This document shows positions 1 through 5,136 of a DNA stretch of 7,725 bases, in pieces. Where the stretch lies: contig JANQPW010000385.1 of NCBI GenBank assembly GCA_028285285.1, positions 1-7,725 of the forward strand. Reading direction: 5' to 3'. How positions within the stretch are numbered: position 1 is the stretch's first letter; each line of letters starts with the position of its first letter. The DNA is from Silvanigrellales bacterium. Lineage in GTDB: Bacteria > Bdellovibrionota_B > Oligoflexia > Silvanigrellales > Silvanigrellaceae. The translations under genes and the position numbers were made by a program. Below the pieces are notes generated by a model. The model did no database searches and was not told where the DNA came from. It saw nothing but the letters and a program-made list of their open reading frames with translations.

Positions 1-1
1 C

Positions 2-1297
2 GAAAGCCTCTTTGGCCGCATGAGCGGTCGAGGAAGCATGAACTACACCCTCACGCTCAAAGATGCCTCGGAAAGAAATCAAGTGATTGAAGAGTTGCAG
101 GATTCATATCCTTCCAGTGATGAGTGGAGGTTCATGGTGCGCGCTTGGGATCCGGCCAATCTTCCTCTCCCTCGCACAGATGACCTCAAGATAGCCTTTG
201 TTGAGAAGGAAGGTTCCCCTTTGTTGGAGCGAATGGGGCTCGTGCTCAAGGCCCTTCGCGATGAAAAAATTTACAAGACAGTTGAACCTGTTCCGGCTCT
301 CGAGCAGGTGAACAGCCACCATCTCTCTCCACGCTTTGCGGCTCTCTCCGGATTTCCCGGGCTTGGGGTGAGTGAAATCACGACCCTGGGGCGACTTCTC
401 ACAGGGGAGCTCAGGGTGGGGCAAGCAGAGATTGGGGGAGAGACCATAGACATTCAGGCGCGATCCGATCGGTCTCCATTGAGGTCGATCTCAGAGTTTT
501 CTCAGTCTGTTGTGAGCACCCGGCTTGGGCCCGTGGAGCTTGATCATTTTTTCTCGTGGAGTGAGGCAAAGAGTGACTTGGAGCGCTTGGCTGTCAACGG
601 TGAAAAGGCCCACTTTCTCTACGGGAGCCTTGGCTTGGGAGGCACCGAAGCTCAGAGGAGGCAGGCTGAGCAAAAGGCGAAAGCACTGGTGAAGGGCAAA
701 CTGGGAAGCCCGCAGGAGGGTGGCTATCAGTTTCTTGATGGTCGGGCGGAAATCACCCGGTCTCAATCGACCTTGTTGCAGGCGCTGTTGATCAGTGTGG
801 TTCTGGTGCTTTTTGTATTGGCAATTCAGTTTGATTCCATCACAAAACCTTTGGTGATTTCCATTGCTATTCCGCTGGGTCTCACCGGGGTTCTTGTGTT
901 TCTCTATGCTTTCCAATCCACGCTTTCTCTCAATAGCCTTTTGGGAACAGTTCTGCTCTCTGGACTCACGGTGAACAACAGCATCTTGCTCATCGATGTT
1001 TACTCAACTCTGCGCCGTCAAAAAAAGGGGCATGCTGAGGCTCTGGTTGAAGCCTGTCGCCAGCGCTTCCGCCCCATTTTCATGACAACTCTCACCACTG
1101 TGCTTGGAATGCTGCCCATTGCCTTGGCCTTGGGAGCGGGTGCCAACGTGATCCAACCCTTGGGTATCGCGGTCTCAGGGGGGCTTTTGATCTCCACTTT
1201 GTCCACATTGCTTGTCATTCCCGCACTCCTCACACTCATGAGTTTTGGTTCTTTGCACGCGGCTTCAACTTCTCCTGTGAGCGATGTGTCAAAATAA
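2..1297 (+). CDS. RND-family efflux permease, C-terminal part (5' end outside window)
   Basis: Inner-membrane proton-driven resistance-nodulation-division exporter. Only the C-terminal portion is present: the reading frame is open from base 2 and continues upstream, so the ATG at 20 is probably internal. Numbering from that ATG, residues 1-250 are the periplasmic porter/docking part of the second repeat. After it come five predicted membrane helices, about 252-271, 277-299, 303-327, 352-376 and 379-408, matching TM8-TM12 of AcrB-type pumps. Recognisable family stretches are FDSITKPLVI, PLGLTGVLV, the TM10 segment GLTVNNSILLIDVY (compare GLSAKNAILIVEF of AcrB), RFRPIFMTTLTTVLGMLP and the small-residue run around LGAGA. 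The protein ends about 20 residues after the last helix at TAA 1295-1297. The substrate cannot be read from this half; an HAE-type multidrug or lipid/hydrophobe exporter is most likely. A 112-bp gap separates it from the signalling cluster, so a functional link is not implied. Confidence 0.93.
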   Translation, partial: ESLFGRMSGRGSMNYTLTLKDASERNQVIEELQDSYPSSDEWRFMVRAWDPANLPLPRTDDLKIAFVEKEGSPLLERMGLVLKALRDEKIYKTVEPVPALEQVNSHHLSPRFAALSGFPGLGVSEITTLGRLLTGELRVGQAEIGGETIDIQARSDRSPLRSISEFSQSVVSTRLGPVELDHFFSWSEAKSDLERLAVNGEKAHFLYGSLGLGGTEAQRRQAEQKAKALVKGKLGSPQEGGYQFLDGRAEITRSQSTLLQALLISVVLVLFVLAIQFDSITKPLVISIAIPLGLTGVLVFLYAFQSTLSLNSLLGTVLLSGLTVNNSILLIDVYSTLRRQKKGHAEALVEACRQRFRPIFMTTLTTVLGMLPIALALGAGANVIQPLGIAVSGGLLISTLSTLLVIPALLTLMSFGSLHAASTSPVSDVSK

Positions 1298-1319
1298 ATT
1301 CACTTGCACTTTTTGTGCG

Positions 1320-1346
1320 TTGCAATCATCCCACAACATGTAAGAT
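1320..1346 (+). promoter_or_regulatory. Weak sigma70-like promoter candidate upstream of the CheX-like gene
   Basis: TTGCAA at 1320-1325 and TAAGAT at 1341-1346 are separated by 15 bp, which is shorter than ideal. A better -35-like hexamer, TTTACA at 1349-1354, has no usable -10 at the right distance. The 1298-1409 gap must hold the promoter of the three-gene cluster unless that cluster is read through from the RND gene. This is the best candidate seen, and it is weak. Confidence 0.2.
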
Positions 1347-1409
1347 TCTTTACAAGCATCTCATAAATGAAGTGCCGTTGGACCGATTCCGCCGCAAAGG
1401 AGTGCCTTC

Positions 1410-2003
1410 GTGGAAGCTGAAGCATTGTCGAATGCCCCTTCTCAAGGGGGAACGGAGTCCTTGCTCAAGCTCTTGAAAGACACTTCATGCCACGAGTTGG
1501 AGTCACATGGAAAAACCTCAGGGGTGACGGCCGAAGAGCTTTCTTCGGAGGTGTTGGTTCCTGACCACTGGATGGCGGTGATTCTGCTGGCCGGGCGTTC
1601 CCTTCGGCTCACCTTCAAGGTGTTTTACAATTCTAAAACTGTTCGTAACTTTGCCTCAAGGCGTCTTCGAAAAGAACCGCAAGACATCTCCCCGCACATT
1701 GTGGCCGACTACATGCGGGAATTTTGCAATGGAACGGCGGGAGCGGCAAAGCGCACCCTGGCTGCGCTTCAAGTTGAAATGGGCCTTGGGCTGCCGATCG
1801 TCACGCGCGCCTTTGACGAAGTTTTTAAGTCTCGAGATCTGAAGTCTCACCAGTTCATCAAAGATTGGAAGATCTCGGCTGAAGATCAGGAGTTTGTGTG
1901 CCGCGCCAACATTGAGGTGCTGGATTGGTCAGTGCTCTCTCTGATCGAAAAGTATGATCCTTCTTCCGAGTCTGAAGAAGATGACGATATGGATTTTCTT
2001 TAG
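1410..2003 (+). CDS. Divergent CheX/CheC-like CheY-phosphatase candidate
   Basis: A 197-aa soluble protein with no signal peptide or membrane segment. The GTG start at 1410 is chosen because AAAGGAG (1396-1402) sits 7 bases upstream. The central part, about residues 50-180, resembles the CheX/CheC fold. It has an early strand pair (WMAVILLAGRSLRLTFKVF), then a helix ending DYMREFCN that matches the CheC/CheX/FliY active-site pattern D-x3-E-x2-N (D100, E104, N107), then a following helix and a proline, P129, 22 residues after N107, close to the spacing in that family. In known family members these Glu and Asn residues position water to dephosphorylate CheY-P. The first 45 residues look disordered. 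The last 13 are a very acidic tail ending DDDMDFL. The gene lies 38 bp before a CheA-like kinase that is 3 bp before a CheY, which fits a phosphatase resetting that receiver. Assignment is by motif and context; a non-catalytic CheX-like binding protein is the alternative. Confidence 0.68.
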   Translation: MEAEALSNAPSQGGTESLLKLLKDTSCHELESHGKTSGVTAEELSSEVLVPDHWMAVILLAGRSLRLTFKVFYNSKTVRNFASRRLRKEPQDISPHIVADYMREFCNGTAGAAKRTLAALQVEMGLGLPIVTRAFDEVFKSRDLKSHQFIKDWKISAEDQEFVCRANIEVLDWSVLSLIEKYDPSSESEEDDDMDFL

Positions 2004-2030
2004 TCTTTGAGAGGGAAGATGTCTGTGATG

Positions 2031-2035
2031 AGAGG
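2031..2035 (+). promoter_or_regulatory. Ribosome binding site for the 603-aa kinase
   Basis: AGAGG lies 6 bases before the ATG at 2042 and supports that start. A second purine-rich run, GAGGGAAG at 2011-2018, precedes an ATG at 2019 that opens only an 8-codon frame. That frame ends at TGA 2043-2045, overlapping the kinase start as ATGA. Confidence 0.55.
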
Positions 2036-2041
2036 TTCGAG

Positions 2042-3853
2042 ATGAGTTCTAGTGGTGCAGAGGCACTCTCCGCTTCCATGCAAAATCAGTTGATTCAGGC
2101 GAGCCACGAAACCCTCACCATGCTCGAGGTGTCAAAAGCCAAGATTGAGAACCTCATCGATGGCATTCCCAATGCCTTTGCCATTATCAATGAAGAGGGG
2201 ACCATTCTCAAAGGAAACCGGTTTCTTGCGGAGCTCATGGGTGTTGACGTTGAGGAAGCTCTCCATCGCAACCTGTTCGGGGTTTTCGATGAGGTGAGTG
2301 CTGAGATTTTTCGGAAGTCTTTGCGCGAGGGAGGTGCCCGAGAGCTCGAGATTCCGCTTCGCGATCGAAAGGGAAATGATCGGATCTTTGCGTGGAAAGT
2401 CGACGAGTTTCAGCCGGAAAATCGTTCTTCCTTTAAAGGCTATGTGGTTTTTGGAAGTGATGTGACCGCCACTCGAGAGAATGAGAAACGACTCGCTCAG
2501 GTGTTCTCTTCCGTTCCCTTGGGCATTGTCAAGGTTGACGATAAGCTTGTGATCCAGGAACCCTACAGTCAATATTCAAAGAACCTGCTGGGAATAGACG
2601 ACCTCAGTGGGAAGTCTATTTTTGATGTTTTGTTTAAGAGAGTTTGGTCAACCCTCACAGTGCAACAGCAAGAGGCTGTGAAAATGCTGTATTCGGTGCC
2701 AAACAACTCGGTGATTCAATTTGAACTGAACTGCGAAGCCCTGCCATCTCTGGTTCAACTTCCCGTCGAGTCGGAGGGGGCAACGATTGAGCGATGGATT
2801 GGCATTTCTTACGAAACAATAGCTTTCAATGGGATTGTTTCTGAGCTGCTGATTGTGTTGGAAGATCGTACCGAGATTGAGCGTGTGGGACGGGAAAACC
2901 GTCGCAGCCGGGATGAAGAGCAGAAGATTCTCACGCGTTTCACAGCGCTGCGGAAGTTGGACACCCAACTTCGTGAGACAGTGATGGAAGATCTTTCTCA
3001 GTCTTTTGAGCGTTTGGAGCAGATCACTTCCAAAAAAAAAGCCATTTCCATAGTGCATGCTCTGCACGCCATCAAAGGTGTTGCTCGCGTCGGAAACTTT
3101 GAAGAGCTGAAAAACCTTGCTCATGAAACTGAGGCCTATTGCCTTGGACTCGGAGAAGAGATTGCTGGAAATTGGGAAGGGGTTGTGGAGTCTCTCAGCA
3201 CACTCAAAGTGGTTTGGAGGGAATGGCAGCTTCTCTTTCGGGCTTTGAGCAGCAGCGATGAAGTTCCCGGAGGCTCAGCACGTCAGTCTTCTCTGTCTGG
3301 TTTGAGACCATACCTGTCTCGCTTGGTGGAGAGCACGGCCGATTCACTTGGAAAAGATGTGAGGCTTGATTGTTCTATTTTCGACCAGAGTCTGGACCTC
3401 TCGTGTCTTCATGTGATCAAAGAAACTCTGCAGCACGTGGTCACCAATGCAATTGACCATGGCTTGGAGTTGCCTGAGCGGCGGAAGGAGTTGGGGAAAA
3501 ATCCGCAAGCTTGTCTTAATGTGGGCCTTCAGCTTTTCGAAGAAGATTTCGTTGAGGGAATCGTTGCTGACGACGGTGCCGGACTCAACACGGTGTCGCT
3601 CAAGAAGAAAGCAGATACGGAGGGAATTCCCTACGACAGTGGAGATGAGAAGAGCATTTGGCAGGTGATCTTTCAAGATGGGGTCTCGACAAAGGACGCC
3701 ATCACAACGACCAGTGGTCGCGGTGTTGGACTCGCGGCCGTGCGGCAGTCAATTGAAGAGCTAGGTGGCAGTATAGAGGTGAGTTCAAGGCCCGGCCAGG
3801 GCACGCGATTTCGATTTGTTGTTCCAAGGTTTGACACGAAAAGGGAGAAGTGA
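2042..3853 (+). CDS. Soluble CheA-like kinase: PAS-PAS-Hpt-HATPase
   Basis: A 603-aa cytoplasmic histidine kinase with no membrane segments. Residues about 30-145 form a PAS domain (IDGIPNAFAIINEEGTILKG, ending GSDVTATRENEKR). Residues about 150-282 form a second, divergent PAS-like domain. A helical stretch leads to an Hpt-like domain at about 295-400 with the motif LHAIKG, where H342 aligns with the phosphorylated histidine of CheA P1. Residues about 420-597 are a CheA-type HATPase. It contains the N box HVVTNAIDHGLELPER (N469), G1 DDGAG (510-514), an F-box-like IFQDGVSTK and G2 SGRGVGL (558-564). No CheW-like P5 domain follows; the protein ends within 10 residues of the ATPase. P2 and P3 are not recognisable, so dimerisation probably uses the PAS/helical parts. 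Likely role: ATP-dependent autophosphorylation at H342 and transfer to the receiver encoded 3 bp downstream. The PAS ligand is unknown. Confidence 0.9.
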   Translation: MSSSGAEALSASMQNQLIQASHETLTMLEVSKAKIENLIDGIPNAFAIINEEGTILKGNRFLAELMGVDVEEALHRNLFGVFDEVSAEIFRKSLREGGARELEIPLRDRKGNDRIFAWKVDEFQPENRSSFKGYVVFGSDVTATRENEKRLAQVFSSVPLGIVKVDDKLVIQEPYSQYSKNLLGIDDLSGKSIFDVLFKRVWSTLTVQQQEAVKMLYSVPNNSVIQFELNCEALPSLVQLPVESEGATIERWIGISYETIAFNGIVSELLIVLEDRTEIERVGRENRRSRDEEQKILTRFTALRKLDTQLRETVMEDLSQSFERLEQITSKKKAISIVHALHAIKGVARVGNFEELKNLAHETEAYCLGLGEEIAGNWEGVVESLSTLKVVWREWQLLFRALSSSDEVPGGSARQSSLSGLRPYLSRLVESTADSLGKDVRLDCSIFDQSLDLSCLHVIKETLQHVVTNAIDHGLELPERRKELGKNPQACLNVGLQLFEEDFVEGIVADDGAGLNTVSLKKKADTEGIPYDSGDEKSIWQVIFQDGVSTKDAITTTSGRGVGLAAVRQSIEELGGSIEVSSRPGQGTRFRFVVPRFDTKREK

Positions 3854-3856
3854 AAA

Positions 3857-4234
3857 GTGGCAAAGATTTTGATTGTTGATGATAGCGAAGTGATTCGTTT
3901 AGACCTTAAAGAAACGTTGGAAGGTGCTGGCCATCAGGTTGTTGAAGGTGACAATGGCAACACAGGATTGGAGTCGGCCAAGAGCAATCCTGATGTGGAT
4001 CTGGTGATCACCGATCTGAACATGCCGGAGATGGATGGTTTGACCATGTGCAAGGAGCTGAAAAAGCTGGATGCATATGCTTCCACTCCCATCTTTGTTT
4101 TGACCACAGAGTCTTCTCCAGAGTTGAAGGCCGAAGGCAAGCAAAATGGAGTGGTGTTGTGGATCGTCAAACCTTTTAAACCTGAAAAGGTCACAATGGC
4201 CATTGATAAGATTCTTTCTCGAGGCGCAGCCTGA
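3857..4234 (+). CDS. CheY-like single-domain response regulator
   Basis: A 125-aa stand-alone receiver domain with no output domain. All catalytic residues are present: the acidic pair D8/D9 (ILIVDDS), phosphoacceptor D53 (LVITDLNMPEMDG), T83 (IFVLTTES) and K105 (WIVKPF). The positions that tune CheY dephosphorylation, two residues after the phospho-Asp and two after the conserved Thr, are N55 and E85, the same as N59 and E89 of E. coli CheY. W102 occupies the switch-aromatic position. The GTG start is 3 bases after the kinase stop, with AGGGAG at 3842-3847 inside the kinase gene giving a 9-base spacer, so translational coupling is likely. It is the only receiver in the window, so it is the probable acceptor for the upstream kinase and perhaps for the H-NOX-linked kinase too. 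Its output could be the flagellar motor or another partner protein; the sequence does not say which. Confidence 0.95.
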   Translation: MAKILIVDDSEVIRLDLKETLEGAGHQVVEGDNGNTGLESAKSNPDVDLVITDLNMPEMDGLTMCKELKKLDAYASTPIFVLTTESSPELKAEGKQNGVVLWIVKPFKPEKVTMAIDKILSRGAA

Positions 4235-4315
4235 TTGCCGTTTGGCTGTTTGAGCAACCAGACCAGCTTCCGTCCGTATTTTTCTCGGCTTGTCTTCCAA
4301 TTTGAAATTTTGGTG

Positions 4316-4324
4316 TGCTAGTAT
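4316..4324 (+). promoter_or_regulatory. Candidate extended -10 promoter for the H-NOX gene
   Basis: TGCTAGTAT combines the TG-n extension with a TAGTAT hexamer matching TATAAT at four of six positions, including the key A2 and T6. No good -35 is found at 17 bp, which is tolerated by extended -10 promoters. TTGAAA at 4302-4307 is too close. It lies in the 170-bp gap after the CheY gene, about 80 bp before the H-NOX start, suggesting H-NOX can be transcribed separately from the three-gene cluster. Confidence 0.4.
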
Positions 4325-4391
4325 TCCAGGGAAAGAATTCCTAAATTTTTTTCCGTCGAGCTGGGCTCGTTGGGTTTGAATCGTGTTTATT

Positions 4392-4396
4392 GGAGG
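4392..4396 (+). promoter_or_regulatory. Ribosome binding site that fixes the H-NOX start
   Basis: GGAGG lies 8 bases before the ATG at 4405. The in-frame TTG at 4390 overlaps this Shine-Dalgarno sequence and would add five residues not typical of the family, whereas the ATG gives the usual H-NOX opening MYGLVNKAV. Confidence 0.85.
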
Positions 4397-4404
4397 TATT
4401 TTCG

Positions 4405-4947
4405 ATGTACGGTTTGGTGAACAAAGCTGTCTGTGACTTCATTACGGCAAACTTTGGTGAAGAAACCTGGGAGAAAATTGCTGAAAAGGCTGGTACAGAC
4501 GAGTCTTTCATTTCCATGGAGCAGTACCCAGATGACGAAACATATGCGCTTGTGAAAGTCATTTCAGAAGAGCTGAAAATGGAGCCCGCCGCGGTGTTGG
4601 AAACATTCGGTGAATTTTGGGTAACGTTTACGGGCCAAGAGGGTTACGGTCCGATCATGAAGATGACCGGAAACAATGTGCGAGACTTCTTGGCTAATCT
4701 CGATGACATGCACAGCCGAATTAAAGCCAATATGCCAGAGCTGCAGCCTCCCTCCTTTGAAGTGACAGACGATAAAGATGGAGAGTTAACCCTCCATTAC
4801 AAGAGCAATCGGGCCGGCCTTGCCCCGATGGTGCTGGGGTTGCTGAAAGGTGTTGGAAAACTCTTCAACACTGAAGTTCAGGCAAAACACGTGGAAACAC
4901 GGTCAGAAAATCCTTGGCATGAAGTCTATCATGTGAAGTACTCGTAA
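4405..4947 (+). CDS. hnoX: H-NOX (heme nitric-oxide binding) sensor protein
   Basis: A 180-aa cytoplasmic heme protein of typical stand-alone H-NOX length. It opens with the family signature MYGLVNKAV and contains EETWEKIAEKAG. The proximal heme ligand is H103 in LDDMHSRI. P116 lies 13 residues later, equivalent to H102 and P115 of the Caldanaerobacter (Tt) H-NOX. The heme-propionate motif Y-x-S-x-R is complete as Y132, S134 and R136. The position matching the distal tyrosine of O2-binding Tt H-NOX (Y140) is P141 here, so stable O2 binding is unlikely and NO selectivity is expected. The only cysteine is C10, so the cysteine-zinc site described in some Vibrio and Shewanella H-NOX proteins is absent. 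The next gene carries an HNOBA domain, the classical structural partner of H-NOX, making it the likely effector. Family assignment is secure; NO selectivity is inferred. Confidence 0.97.
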   Translation: MYGLVNKAVCDFITANFGEETWEKIAEKAGTDESFISMEQYPDDETYALVKVISEELKMEPAAVLETFGEFWVTFTGQEGYGPIMKMTGNNVRDFLANLDDMHSRIKANMPELQPPSFEVTDDKDGELTLHYKSNRAGLAPMVLGLLKGVGKLFNTEVQAKHVETRSENPWHEVYHVKYS

Positions 4948-4975
4948 GTAGAGGGATTTACGCCCTCCTTGCGAG
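4941..4975 (+). terminator. Imperfect hairpin at the H-NOX stop codon, possible weak terminator
   Basis: GAGGG (4951-4955) pairs with CCCTC (4963-4967) around a 7-base loop. An outer CTCG (4941-4944) can pair with CGAG (4972-4975). The downstream tract is pyrimidine-rich (TCTCTTTCC) but lacks a true T run. A competing pairing, CGTAA (4943-4947) with TTACG (4958-4962), also exists. It could partly terminate or protect the H-NOX transcript. Confidence 0.35.
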
Positions 4976-4994
4976 TCTCTTTCCTTCCGGGAAA

Positions 4995-5023
4995 TTGTCA
5001 ATATTTGCCGATCTGCCGAAAAT
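4995..5023 (+). promoter_or_regulatory. Candidate sigma70-like promoter for the HNOBA kinase
   Basis: TTGTCA (4995-5000) matches five of six bases of the -35 consensus. GAAAAT (5018-5023) matches four of six of the -10. The spacer is an ideal 17 bp. Initiation near 5030 would give a leader of about 105 bases containing the hairpin at 5080-5112. Confidence 0.35.
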
Positions 5024-5079
5024 TGGAACGTCTTCATTTCTTTCGCCGTTAATTTTTCGACGTCCCTGACGATAGTGGG

Positions 5080-5121
5080 CTGGTTGGGCTCACATTGAGT
5101 CGGGAGCCCCAGTCTGTTTTT
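5080..5121 (+). promoter_or_regulatory. Attenuator-like hairpin with T run in the HNOBA kinase leader
   Basis: GGGCTC (5086-5091) and GAGCCC (5104-5109) form a perfect 6-bp stem. It is extended by CTG (5080-5082) with CAG (5110-5112) across a three-base bulge. Five Ts follow at 5117-5121, immediately before the GGAG at 5122 that may be the Shine-Dalgarno sequence. An alternative small hairpin, CTCA-CAT-TGAG (5089-5099), would compete with the main stem. The layout resembles an intrinsic terminator or leader switch. No known riboswitch class is recognised. Confidence 0.4.
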
Positions 5122-5136
5122 GGAGCGGTGAGAATC

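Noticed and set aside
2..1297. RND pump as an output of the NO circuit
   Set aside because: Only adjacency suggests it. The pump gene is upstream, ends 112 bp before the cluster and shows no shared regulatory signal.
1304..1325. TTGCAC-TTTTT-GTGC-GTTGCAA as a terminator after the RND gene
   Set aside because: The stem is only four base pairs and the T run is in the loop rather than after the stem.
4390..4404. TTG at 4390 as the H-NOX start
   Set aside because: It overlaps the GGAGG ribosome binding site, and H-NOX proteins normally begin with MYGL or a close variant, matching ATG 4405.
4994..5002. ATTGTCAAT as an FNR/DNR-type or NsrR site controlling the NO sensor
   Set aside because: It has inverted symmetry but not the TTGAT-N4-ATCAA spacing or an NsrR-like pattern; it is more simply part of the -35 region.
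5095..5136. TTG at 5095 as the HNOBA kinase start
   Set aside because: It lacks a good Shine-Dalgarno sequence, lies within the leader hairpin, and adds 14 residues not part of the HNOBA domain; ATG 5137 is better.
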